Source: Gemmatimonadota bacterium (GTDB lineage: Bacteria; Gemmatimonadota; Gemmatimonadetes; Palauibacterales; Palauibacteraceae). From it: a stretch of 39,035 nt of DNA. The notes under the pieces were generated by a model. It was given only the letters and a program-made list of their open reading frames with translations, had not been told where the DNA came from and searched no databases. The stretch spans positions 1-39,035 of the forward strand of contig JAJDWE010000054.1 of NCBI GenBank assembly GCA_022825725.1, in the 5' to 3' direction. Positions 23,997 to 31,472 of this stretch are shown here, piece by piece; position 1 is the stretch's first letter; the number at the start of each line of letters is the position of its first letter. Made by a program: the position numbers and the translations under genes.

Positions 23997-24719
23997 TCAG
24001 GCGAGCGGGATCTCCGTTTGGGCGTGCGAGCCGAGGAGATCGGTTCGGCCCTCGATGTCGAGGAGGGTGCGCTTGTAGCGGAGTCCGCCGGTGTATCCGC
24101 CCAGGGTTCCGTCGGTCCGGACGACGCGGTGGCACGGCACGATGATCGGGACCGGGTTGCGGCCGAGCGCGTTGCCCACGGCGCGCGACGCCTTAGGACG
24201 GCCGATCCGACGCGCGATCTCCGTGTACGTCACCGTCTCGCCGAAATCGAGTCCGGAGGCGGCGTCCAGCACGGCGCGCTGGAATTCGCCCAGCTCCGTG
24301 AGGTCGACGAAGAGATCGAAGCGGGGGCGGCGGCGGCCGAAGTACTCCGTCAGTTGCGCTTCCGCGGGGGCGAGCCGATCGGTGTCCAACACCACGGGCG
24401 TGGACCGGTACCGGCGCTCGAGGCCGGCGACGAACGCGTCGTCGCTCTCGTCCTGCCATGAGAGCGCGACCAGACCCTCGGCGCTCGCTGCGACCCGCAT
24501 GGCGCCGAAGGGCGAATCGAAGCGGCGCCAGCGGATGACGGGGCCGTCGCGGAGGCTCTCCGCGGCGCGATGCAGGAGACGGTATTCCGCCGCCCGCTCC
24601 CGGAGGTCCGGGTTCGCCGCCAGGTCCTCGGTCATCGCCCGGGCAGCCTCCGCATCCGAATCGCCTAGAATCCATGCGACCAGCTCCTCCTCGCTCCAGT
24701 CCGTCCCGCGTCCAGTCAT
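23997..24719 (-). CDS. Anti-sigma-like domain fused to O6-alkylguanine-DNA alkyltransferase
   Basis: A 240-residue protein starting at the ATG at 24719, which overlaps the stop of the ECF sigma gene (ATGA). Residues 70-225 form a full Ogt/MGMT domain: strand FGAMRVAASAEGLVALSW, the helix-turn-helix segment TVTYTEIARRIGRPKASRAVG, the active site Cys196 in IIVPCHRV, and GGYTGGLRYKRTLLDIEG. It should remove alkyl groups from O6-guanine by self-alkylation. The extra N-terminal 57 residues (EEELVAWILGDSDAEAA, then EDLAANPDLRERAAEYRLLH) have the length, acidic first helix and helix pattern of anti-sigma domains, without the HxxxCxxC zinc motif. An alkylation-sensitive anti-sigma factor is thus plausible, but is inference. 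Confidence 0.9.
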   Translation of the reverse strand: MTGRGTDWSEEELVAWILGDSDAEAARAMTEDLAANPDLRERAAEYRLLHRAAESLRDGPVIRWRRFDSPFGAMRVAASAEGLVALSWQDESDDAFVAGLERRYRSTPVVLDTDRLAPAEAQLTEYFGRRRPRFDLFVDLTELGEFQRAVLDAASGLDFGETVTYTEIARRIGRPKASRAVGNALGRNPVPIIVPCHRVVRTDGTLGGYTGGLRYKRTLLDIEGRTDLLGSHAQTEIPLA

Positions 24720-25228
24720 ATCGGTCCCTCCTCGCGCCACACCTCGGCGAGGTCGCGGCGCAGCTTCTTCATCCCCTGGTAGACGTTGGCCCTCGCGGCC
24801 TCGGGAGAGGACCCCATCCGGCGCGCGATCGTCGCGTAGTCCAACTCTTCGATCCAGCGGAGCCAGACGGCGTCCCGCTGCCGCCGGGGAAGCTCCGCGA
24901 CCCCCTGCCGGACGCGCGCCGCGGCGGCCTCCGACAGCCGGTCCAACGCCGCGTCGGCCGCCGGGAGCGAGCCGGGGTCGAGTTCCCCCGCGTGGGCGGC
25001 GAGCAACTCCGAGCGGCGGCGGCGCATCGAGATGCGGTCGAGCGCCCGGCGGGTCGCGACCCGGTAGAGCCACGCGCGGACATTCGCGGCGTCTCCCGCC
25101 TCGGGCCGCGCGCGAAGCGCCGTCACCCACAGTTCCTGCACGACGTCGCGCGCCTCCTCCGCGTTTCCCAGCATCGCGGCGACATGGCGCTCCAGTTCCC
25201 CGCCGTAACGTTCGGACCAGTCGTTCAC
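24716..25228 (-). CDS. ECF sigma factor
   Basis: Extracytoplasmic-function type RNA polymerase sigma factor. I start it at the GTG at 25228 (170 aa), which follows AAGGAGAGGGGGCGG; a GTG at 25252 would add eight residues. Region 2 is in HVAAMLGNAEEARDVVQELWVTALRA with the core-binding and -10 helices, plus NVRAWLYRVATRRALD. Region 4 is ELPRRQRDAVWLRWIEELDYATIARRMGSSPEAARANVYQGMKKLRR, the -35-binding helix-turn-helix. There is no C-terminal extension. It overlaps the anti-sigma-like/alkyltransferase gene by four bases, the usual arrangement for a sigma factor with its regulator. It is divergent from a propeller lipoprotein, so that gene may be a target. Confidence 0.95.
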   Translation of the reverse strand: MNDWSERYGGELERHVAAMLGNAEEARDVVQELWVTALRARPEAGDAANVRAWLYRVATRRALDRISMRRRRSELLAAHAGELDPGSLPAADAALDRLSEAAAARVRQGVAELPRRQRDAVWLRWIEELDYATIARRMGSSPEAARANVYQGMKKLRRDLAEVWREEGPI

Positions 25229-25257
25229 CCGCCCCCTCTCCTTCGTTCTCACCCCGT

Positions 25258-25283
25258 GGAACGTATCATGTCGAAATCCGTGA
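25258..25283 (+). promoter_or_regulatory. Candidate ECF-type promoter in the sigma/propeller intergenic region
   Basis: GGAAC at 25258-25262 is followed after 16 bases by CGTGA at 25279-25283, similar to the GGAAC and CGT elements of many ECF promoters. It points to the lipoprotein gene at 25381, about 98 bases away. A second GGAAC nearby, at 25305-25309, has no good partner. The match is short and visual only. Confidence 0.25.
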
Positions 25284-25380
25284 GACGGGACGCCCCGGCA
25301 CCCCTCGGAACTGGCCGCGCGCGCACGCGAACTGTACCGTGTGAGCCCGCAGCCCCCACCCGGAGCACCCGGAGGTCTTC

Positions 25381-26517
25381 TTGAACTCAGAGTTTTCAGT
25401 TTCGGCGTCCGCGCTCGGCCGCGTCGCGCTCACGCTCATCCTCGCGTCCGTTGCGGCGGCCTGCGCAGGCGATGCCGGAGACGGGAGCGGCGCCGCGACG
25501 GAGCAGGACCGCGCAGAGACGACTGCCGTGGCCCGCGATCCGCTCCCCGAAGAGCGGCGTTTCGCGAGCCTGACCCAGCTCACCTTCGAGGGCGAGAACG
25601 CCGAGGCCTACTACTCGTCGGACGGACAGCGGCTGATCTTCCAGCGCACCCACGAGGACGAGTACGAGTGCGACCAGATCTTCACGATGACCGTCGAAGG
25701 CGGCGAACGACGCCTCGTGTCGACCGGGCTCGGCCGGACCACCTGCGGCTACTTCTTCCCGGATAATTCCAGAATCGTCTACAGTTCGACCCACCACGCG
25801 GCGCCCGGGTGTCCTCCGCCCCCGGACATGCGCCGCGGCTACGTGTGGGCGCTCTACGACTACGACATCTACTCGGCGCGGCCCGACGGCTCCGACGTCC
25901 GCGTGATCTCGTCGAGCCCCGGGTACGACGCGGAGCCGACTCTCTCTCCGGACGGCTCGCGGATCGTGTTCACCTCCACGCGGGACGGAGACCTGAACAT
26001 CTACTCGATGAACCCCGACGGCTCCGACGTGCAGCAACTGACGGACGAACCCGGATACGATGGCGGCCCGTTCTATTCCCCGGACGGGACGAAGATCGTC
26101 TACCGGGCGAGGTATCCCGAGAGCGAGGAGGAACTCGCGGACTACCAGGGGCTCCTGGCCGACGGTCTCGTGCGGCCCGGCGTGCTCGACATCTACGTGA
26201 TGGACGCAGACGGCTCGAACCCGATTCGCCTCACGGACAACGGGGCCGCGAACTTCGCGCCCTTCTTCCACCCCAGCGGCGAGAAGGTGATCTTCTCCTC
26301 GAACCTCAACGATCCGGACAGCCGCAACTTCGACCTTTTTCTGATCAACCTGGACGGGACGGGGCTCGAGCAGGTCACGTTCAGCGAGGAGTTCGAGAGC
26401 TTCCCCATGTTCAGCCCGGACGGCCGCCATCTCGTGTTCGCGTCGAACCGGCACGGGTCCCACGAGGGGAACACGAACGTCTTCATCGCGGAGTGGATCG
26501 ACGACCTCGCCGAGTGA
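25381..26517 (+). CDS. TolB-like PD40 beta-propeller lipoprotein
   Basis: A 378-residue lipoprotein with a TTG start at 25381, chosen because GGAGG lies seven bases before it and a signal peptide follows directly: ALGRVALTLILASVAAAC, with lipobox Cys at about residue 24. The mature protein consists of repeated PD40 blades (SPDGSRIVFTSTRDGDLNIYSMNPDGSD and similar, about six), as in TolB and related propellers. It has no catalytic domain, so it probably binds proteins or ligands at the membrane. It is divergent from the ECF sigma gene with a 152-base gap. Confidence 0.9.
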   Translation: MNSEFSVSASALGRVALTLILASVAAACAGDAGDGSGAATEQDRAETTAVARDPLPEERRFASLTQLTFEGENAEAYYSSDGQRLIFQRTHEDEYECDQIFTMTVEGGERRLVSTGLGRTTCGYFFPDNSRIVYSSTHHAAPGCPPPPDMRRGYVWALYDYDIYSARPDGSDVRVISSSPGYDAEPTLSPDGSRIVFTSTRDGDLNIYSMNPDGSDVQQLTDEPGYDGGPFYSPDGTKIVYRARYPESEEELADYQGLLADGLVRPGVLDIYVMDADGSNPIRLTDNGAANFAPFFHPSGEKVIFSSNLNDPDSRNFDLFLINLDGTGLEQVTFSEEFESFPMFSPDGRHLVFASNRHGSHEGNTNVFIAEWIDDLAE

Positions 26518-26611
26518 CCGACTTCCCGCGCGGACCGTCTAGTCTCTGAGGACAGCCCCGGCGGCGACGCGGCGGTCCGGGGCGGGGACCGGAGAAACAC
26601 GGGAGCTTGGG

Positions 26612-28705
26612 ATGCGGTTCACAAAGGCATTGCGGGGGCGGCGGCGGGTGTGGGCGGTCGGGGTGGCGTGGGGCGTCTCGTTCGCCGCGCCCCCGGTCTC
26701 CGCCCAGGAGGAGGGGATCCCGATCGACTACGACGCCGCGATCGCGCAGAGCGGGATCGACGGCAGCTACGGATACCTGAGCGCGCTGGAAGGGTCCGCG
26801 ACGCTCATTCAGGGAGACACCCGGGAGCGCATCCAGCTCGCGGTGAACGAACCCGTCCTCGTCGGCGACCGGATCTTCGTGTCCGACGAATCGCGCATCG
26901 AGATTCTGCTCGCCGACGGCAACCTCGTTCGGGTCGGGGACCGGGCGGAACTTTCCTTCCGCGCGCTCGCCAACTCGGCGGATTCGAGCGACCCCGCCTC
27001 CATCCTCGAACTCGTGCGCGGGTCGCTGCAACTCGTCGTGGCTGCGAACCCGACGGAAGCCGAACGGCCCTCCGTCGTCACGCCGAACGCGACGGTCCGG
27101 CCGCGGGGAGCGGGTTCCTTCCTGATCCTCGTCGACGAAGGGGGCCGCAGCGAGGTCGTCGTGCGCGAGGGGCTGGCGGACGTCAGGACAGAGACGGAAC
27201 TCGCCGAGGTGCGGCGGGGCGAGAGCCTCTTCGTCGAGGGGGCGCGGGGCGACCGGCTCCGCTTCGCCGCGGCCCCGGGTCTCCAGCGTCTGGAGGCGTG
27301 GGGCCGGGGGCTCGCCGACCAGGCGGGCGGCGCGTACGCCGCTCACGTGGACCCGGATCTCCACTACGCCGCGTCTTCGCTCGGAGGGCACGGGTCGTGG
27401 GTGCAGGTGGACGCGGGCGTCGCCTGGCGTCCGCGCGTGTCCACGGGCTGGGCGCCGTACCGGCACGGGCGCTGGCGAAACACGCCCAGCGGCATGTTCT
27501 GGGTCTCCTACGAACCGTGGGGCTGGGTGCCCTACCACTACGGGTACTGGGACCTCGATCCCAACTGGGGCTGGATCTGGTTCCCCGGCAGCCGCTTCGC
27601 CGTGGCGCACGTCTACTGGTACTGGGGCCCGAGCTACGCGGGCTGGATTCCCTCGGGATACTACTGGCGCCACTACCGGAACTATTACGGGAGCAGTTGG
27701 GGCTTCCACTTCGGGGTCTACGGGCACATCGGCGGCGGCTTCGGGCGGTACCGGCACTGGACCTTCCTGCCCCACGGTCGCCTGGGACATCGGCGACAGC
27801 ACTTCTACTCGGTGGGCGGTTCGGACTTCGGCCGCGGGCGGAAGGCGGTCGAGCGCGGCGTGCTGCTGACGGACTCCCGCCTGCTCGGACGGCAGGCTCA
27901 GCGGCGACCCGCGCAGACGCTGGCGAGCCTGCGGCGCGCGGTCGAGCGCGACGGGAGAACGGCGGTCGATGCGAACGGCTTCATCGATCGCCGCGCGGGC
28001 CTGCCGCGCGAGGTCGAACGCGTCGTGCTGCGGAGCCGCGATGGCCGGTCGGCCCGCCCGCGCGACGCGACCGCCGGAGTGCGGAGCGACCCCTCGCGGA
28101 CGGCGGGGGCACCACCGGTCCGCGTCACCTCGCGGTCGGCGGAGGGCCGCGCCCTGCGGCTGGAGCGGCCCGGCGTGCAGCGGGCGACCCCCCCGCCATC
28201 GACGAACGACGCCCGTTCGACGGTCCGGCGGCCCGTGACGCGGGACGTCGCAGGCTCCGCGAGACGGCCTGTGGTACGGCCGACGACGCGGTCGGGATCC
28301 AGCGGCGTGCAGCGAGCGACGACCCGGGAGCAGCCGGCCGTTCGCCGGACGGGAGGCGCGACGACCCGGCCGACCGTGCGGTCGAATCCGGTGAGGCCGA
28401 CGGCACGGTCGAACCCGACGAGACCGACCGTGCGGCGCGCTCCGGCGCGGCCGACCGTACGACCGCCGACGGCGAGGCCGTCCCGGCCGGTCGTTCGCCC
28501 CGCACCGTCCACGAGGCGACCCGTGGCCCGCCAGTCCGTCCCGCGGCCGTCCCGGCCGGCGGTGCGGCCCGCCGGCCCGTCGAGGTCGAGCGGGAGCGTC
28601 GGACGTTCCAGCGGAGGGTCCAGATCCGGGGGCGCGGTCCGCCGCAGCGGCGGCAGTACGCGGTCGAGCGGCGCCGCGCGGGCCCGCGGCCGATCCGGAG
28701 GCTAG
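26612..28705 (+). CDS. FecR-domain protein with aromatic repeats and a basic low-complexity tail
   Basis: A 697-residue exported protein with a signal peptide ending at VSAQ. Residues about 55-200 form a FecR-like domain (GSATLIQGDTRERIQLAVNEPVLVGDRI, then VVREGLADVRTE). Residues about 250-380 repeat W-x-P-Y/H motifs (GWAPYRHGRWRN, PWGWVPYHYGYWD, PNWGWIWFPGSR) as in DUF6600-type proteins. The last 220 residues are an Arg/Pro/Ser/Thr tail with many RPxVR and RPTARS units, probably disordered and strongly basic. The role is unknown; similar proteins occur in Gemmatimonadota and Acidobacteriota and may bind envelope polymers. Its stop is ten bases from the stop of the convergent AhpD-like gene. 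Confidence 0.85.
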   Translation: MRFTKALRGRRRVWAVGVAWGVSFAAPPVSAQEEGIPIDYDAAIAQSGIDGSYGYLSALEGSATLIQGDTRERIQLAVNEPVLVGDRIFVSDESRIEILLADGNLVRVGDRAELSFRALANSADSSDPASILELVRGSLQLVVAANPTEAERPSVVTPNATVRPRGAGSFLILVDEGGRSEVVVREGLADVRTETELAEVRRGESLFVEGARGDRLRFAAAPGLQRLEAWGRGLADQAGGAYAAHVDPDLHYAASSLGGHGSWVQVDAGVAWRPRVSTGWAPYRHGRWRNTPSGMFWVSYEPWGWVPYHYGYWDLDPNWGWIWFPGSRFAVAHVYWYWGPSYAGWIPSGYYWRHYRNYYGSSWGFHFGVYGHIGGGFGRYRHWTFLPHGRLGHRRQHFYSVGGSDFGRGRKAVERGVLLTDSRLLGRQAQRRPAQTLASLRRAVERDGRTAVDANGFIDRRAGLPREVERVVLRSRDGRSARPRDATAGVRSDPSRTAGAPPVRVTSRSAEGRALRLERPGVQRATPPPSTNDARSTVRRPVTRDVAGSARRPVVRPTTRSGSSGVQRATTREQPAVRRTGGATTRPTVRSNPVRPTARSNPTRPTVRRAPARPTVRPPTARPSRPVVRPAPSTRRPVARQSVPRPSRPAVRPAGPSRSSGSVGRSSGGSRSGGAVRRSGGSTRSSGAARARGRSGG

Positions 28706-28715
28706 CGGACTACCA

Positions 28716-29285
28716 TCAGAGGTCGGGCCACACCTCCGGATCCCGCTCCATTTCGGGCTCCGGTTCGACGCCGAGGGCCTCGATCATGCGCACGTAGTAG
28801 TTGAAGAAGCCGACGACCTCGGTCGCGGTCAGGATCTGCGCGTCCGTCCAGCCGACCTCCCGCAACTCGTCGATGTCCCGCCGGGCGGTGGAGGTCGGCT
28901 CGCGCGTGATCGACACGGCATAGTCCATGAGCCGGCGCGTCTTCTCGTCGAGTCCCGCCGTCCGGTAGTCGGTGCGGATCGCGCGGGCCAGTTCATCGTC
29001 TCCGGTGGCCTCACGGAGATCCTCTCCGTGCGCCTCCGTTCAGTAGAAGCACTCGAGTTCGCGCGAGGTCACGGTCGCGAGCATCTCCCGCACGTCCCGC
29101 CCCAGCGGTCCCGGCGCGAGCATCAGCGCCTCGTAGAGCCGGATCGAGGCGCGCATGACGGGCGGGTTCAGGCTCTGGATTCCGATCACGTTGAAGACGC
29201 GCCCCGCGCGGCGGACGGCCTTCTCGTACTCGCGGGCGAGGAGCCCCTCCGCTTCGTCGGGAGCTACCGTCTCGATGTGCGGCAT
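28716..29285 (-). CDS. AhpD/carboxymuconolactone decarboxylase-like selenoprotein (in-frame TGA as selenocysteine)
   Basis: Reads as one 189-residue peroxidase-related (AhpD-like) protein if the TGA at 29042-29040 is decoded. Upstream it has EYEKAVRRAGRVFNVIGIQSLNP and MLATVTSRELECFY. Downstream, in the same frame, TEAHGEDLREATGDDELARA and the C-terminal helices DAQILTATEVVGFFNYYVRM continue the fold with no other stop. The TGA takes residue 82, precisely the second cysteine of the family CxxCxxxH motif, giving C79-F-Y-U82-x3-H86. A hairpin of the bacterial SECIS type follows. Its family reduces peroxides or thiols through the redox pair; selenocysteine would make it more reactive. It is 12 bases after the hydroxyproline dehydratase gene. 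Pseudogene is the alternative, but less likely. Confidence 0.85.
29007..29034 (-). promoter_or_regulatory. Bacterial SECIS-type hairpin after the in-frame TGA
   Basis: On the mRNA, CACGGAGA (29030-29023) pairs perfectly with UCUCCGUG (29019-29012), leaving the loop GGA. The loop begins 17 nt after the UGA, inside the 16-37 nt window known for bacterial SECIS elements, and has the GG that SelB needs. GGC (29034-29032) can pair with GCC (29009-29007) to extend the stem past a small internal loop. The whole element is inside the coding frame, as in bacteria. Confidence 0.8.
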
Positions 29286-29297
29286 TTCGCCTCCTCC

Positions 29298-30326
29298 CTA
29301 GCGGACGAGGAAGCCGTCCCGCCACGGGTCGTCCGGATCGATGAGGAACTCGTGACGGCCCGTCACCCAGGCCCGGCCCCCGACCTCGGGCACGACCGCC
29401 GGATGCCCGCCGACGGCCGTCGTGTCGACGATCCGGCCGCTGAACCGGCCTCCGATGATGCTCTCCACGACGATCTCCGCGCCCCCGGGGATTTCGTCCC
29501 GGGCGCGAAGGATGGCCAGGCGGCCGCTCACCGCGGTCCCGGTCGGACTGCGGTCGAGTTCCCCGTCGGCGAAGATGCAGACGTGCCGCGAGTGGTGCGC
29601 GGGATCCGCGGCCCTGCCGGTGAACACGGTGCCGTAGAGGAACCCGAGGTCGGGGTCGTCGGGGTGGGAGATGTCGTCTCCCGCCGAGGAGGACACCGCG
29701 CGCGTGATCCGGCGCCCGGCGTCGATCAGGTCGGTGGCGGAGCCGGGCACGAGGGCGAGCCCTAGCGCATCCGCATCGACGTACGCGTAGAAGGCGCCAC
29801 CAAAGGCGAGGTCGTAGGACACGGTCCCCAGCCCCTCCACCTCCACGGCCTGCCCCAGCAGCGGCGCGAAGGAAGGCACGTTGAGGAACCGGACCTCCCC
29901 GACCCGTTCGCCGTCCAGGATCGCGGTGGCGCGCACGAGGCCGGCGGGCGTGTCGATCGTCACCGGCCGCTCGTCCCCTGCCCCGTCGATCCAGCCGGCT
30001 TCGACCGCGATCTTCGCCACGCCGATGATCCCGTGGCCGCACATCGTGGAGTAGCCCTCGTTGTGCAGGAAGAGGACGGAGAAGTCCGAGCCGGACCTCA
30101 CCGGCGGCATCACGAGACAGCCGTACATGTCGGCGTGCCCCCGGGGCTCCCACATCAGGGCGCGGCGGAGTTCGTCATGCTCCGCCCGCGCGACGCGCCG
30201 CCGCGCGAGGACGGTGTCTCCCCGCAACTCCGGGAAGCCCGCCACGATGACGCGCAGCGGCTCCCCCTCCGTGTGCGCATCGATCGTCTCGACGCGAACC
30301 CAATGCTCGGGAGCAGTCCAGGTCAT
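29298..30326 (-). CDS. trans-3-hydroxy-L-proline dehydratase (proline racemase superfamily)
   Basis: Proline racemase-fold enzyme of 342 residues from the ATG at 30326, which follows GAGGAGTTAC. The first catalytic cysteine is Cys96 in STMCGHGIIG. At the second catalytic position the motif is DRSPTGTAVS with Thr262 where racemases and 4-hydroxyproline epimerases have Cys. That Cys/Thr pair is typical of trans-3-hydroxy-L-proline dehydratase, which yields pyrroline-2-carboxylate. IDAHTEGEPLRV is the usual family opening. This would let the cell degrade collagen-like or hydroxylated proline, in line with the peptide-using genes nearby. The AhpD-like selenoprotein gene follows 12 bases later, almost certainly in one transcript. 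Confidence 0.92.
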   Translation of the reverse strand: MTWTAPEHWVRVETIDAHTEGEPLRVIVAGFPELRGDTVLARRRVARAEHDELRRALMWEPRGHADMYGCLVMPPVRSGSDFSVLFLHNEGYSTMCGHGIIGVAKIAVEAGWIDGAGDERPVTIDTPAGLVRATAILDGERVGEVRFLNVPSFAPLLGQAVEVEGLGTVSYDLAFGGAFYAYVDADALGLALVPGSATDLIDAGRRITRAVSSSAGDDISHPDDPDLGFLYGTVFTGRAADPAHHSRHVCIFADGELDRSPTGTAVSGRLAILRARDEIPGGAEIVVESIIGGRFSGRIVDTTAVGGHPAVVPEVGGRAWVTGRHEFLIDPDDPWRDGFLVR

Positions 30327-30419
30327 GTAACTCCTCGGTGGGACGGTGGCCGGTGGTGGCGGCATCATCGTATGCTGGCGCCGGTCATTCTACGCCGTGT
30401 CGCCGCTCGAGGAGAAGGC

Positions 30420-31040
30420 ATGAGGCCGAGGGCTGTCGCCGCCGAACTCGTGGGCACGTTCGCGCTCGCGTTTTCTGCCCTGATTTCCATCCACCACCCG
30501 GACTTCCCCATTCCGGGCCCGGCCCTCGCGGGGCTCACGCTGGGGGTCCTCGTCCATCTCCTCGGGCCCGTATCCGGCTGCCTGCTGAATCCGGCGGTGA
30601 CGATCGCCATCTGGTCGGTCGGTAAGCTCAACGCGCGGGACGTCGGCGCGTTCATCGTCGCGCAGTTCGCGGGCGCGGGACTGGCCCTCGCTCTCGGACG
30701 CCTCCTGTTCACCAACCCCACCCCGCTCCCCGTGGACGCTTTCGCCGGCACCGGGGTGGCCGAGCTGCTGGGAGCCGCACTCCTCGCCTTTACGATCGCG
30801 GCCGTCTTCATGGGCCGGATCCCCGCCCGGCTGACCGGGGCCGTCATCGGGGGGACCCTGGTCGTGGGGATCGCCTGGGCGGCGCACGGATCGAACGGCG
30901 TGCTCAACCCCGCGGTCGCCCTCGGGATCGGCTCCTTCTCGCTCCCCTACGTCTGGGGCCCGGTCGTCGGCGCCCTCGCCGGCGCGCACCTGTCCCGGTA
31001 CGTGTGTGACCCGGGGGGACGGAAGACCCGGGGCGATTAG
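30420..31040 (+). CDS. Small aquaporin/MIP-family channel
   Basis: Inner-membrane channel of 206 residues starting at 30420 after GGAGAAGGC. Six hydrophobic helices and both half-helix loops are recognisable: SGCLLNPAVTIA (Asn57-Pro-Ala) and NGVLNPAVALGIG (Asn163-Pro-Ala). Aquaporins have Arg directly after the second NPA, forming the aromatic/arginine filter; here that residue is Val166. The filter must therefore be wider or less cationic, so water/glycerol specificity cannot be assumed and another small neutral solute is possible. It is divergent from the hydroxyproline operon; the 93-base gap shows no clear promoter. Confidence 0.9.
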   Translation: MRPRAVAAELVGTFALAFSALISIHHPDFPIPGPALAGLTLGVLVHLLGPVSGCLLNPAVTIAIWSVGKLNARDVGAFIVAQFAGAGLALALGRLLFTNPTPLPVDAFAGTGVAELLGAALLAFTIAAVFMGRIPARLTGAVIGGTLVVGIAWAAHGSNGVLNPAVALGIGSFSLPYVWGPVVGALAGAHLSRYVCDPGGRKTRGD

Positions 31041-31053
31041 CCGTCCGTGGCGA

Positions 31054-31419
31054 TCAGCCGTCCGCGGCCTCGCCCTCGGCGAGATCGCGATAGAAGGTGA
31101 GGCCGTTCATGTCGAGGTCGAAGAAGGCGAACTCGCGGGTGCCCCAGGGGGTCCGCCGCAGCGCCGTCCGCTCGTGGAAGACGCCCTGGTCCCGGTATTC
31201 CTCGAACAGCGCCTCGACGTCGGGCACGACGAAGCGCAGCATGGGGCGCTCGACGCGCGACCACTCCTCCGCATCGTGCCACTGCAGGTGCAACTCGATC
31301 CCGTCGCGCCTCAGACCGGCGTATCCCGGATCGCGCGTGGAATCGGCGAAGGCGAGTTCGAAGCCGAGCCGCCCGACGTAGAAGCCGATCGCCGCGGCGA
31401 CGTCCCGCGACGGGAGCAC
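31054..31419 (-). CDS. VOC-superfamily (glyoxalase/bleomycin-resistance-like) protein
   Basis: Small cytoplasmic protein with the paired beta-alpha-beta-beta-beta fold of the vicinal oxygen chelate family: LPSRDVAAAIGFYVGRLGFEL at the N-terminus, DGIELHLQW in the middle, and REFAFFDLDMNGLTFYRDL at the end. Metal ligands are not obvious enough to predict an enzyme; resistance or binding proteins have the same fold. The start is unclear. The GTG at 31419 gives 121 aa with GAGG upstream but trims the first strand. The frame runs up to a GTG at 31545 inside korB. It follows korB on the same strand and is probably the last gene of that operon. Confidence 0.7.
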   Translation of the reverse strand: MLPSRDVAAAIGFYVGRLGFELAFADSTRDPGYAGLRRDGIELHLQWHDAEEWSRVERPMLRFVVPDVEALFEEYRDQGVFHERTALRRTPWGTREFAFFDLDMNGLTFYRDLAEGEAADG

Positions 31420-31472
31420 GGGCTGTACTGCCTCGAGGCGGGCCGCCCGCCCCTCCGCCCGCCCCTCCCCCG

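Noticed and set aside
23997-24719. Zinc-binding (HxxxCxxC) anti-sigma domain in the alkyltransferase fusion
   Set aside because: The N-terminal 57 residues contain no cysteine, so a ZAS-type domain is excluded; only a zinc-free anti-sigma-like domain remains possible.
26650-28797. A 715-codon open frame overlapping the FecR gene in another phase
   Set aside because: Composition is almost all Arg, Ala, Gly and Pro; the other frame has a signal peptide and a recognisable FecR domain. It is a GC-bias artefact.
28716-29285. Reading the AhpD-like locus as two short genes or a pseudogene
   Set aside because: The stop lies exactly at the catalytic Cys, there is no other lesion, both halves match one fold, and a SECIS-like hairpin follows.
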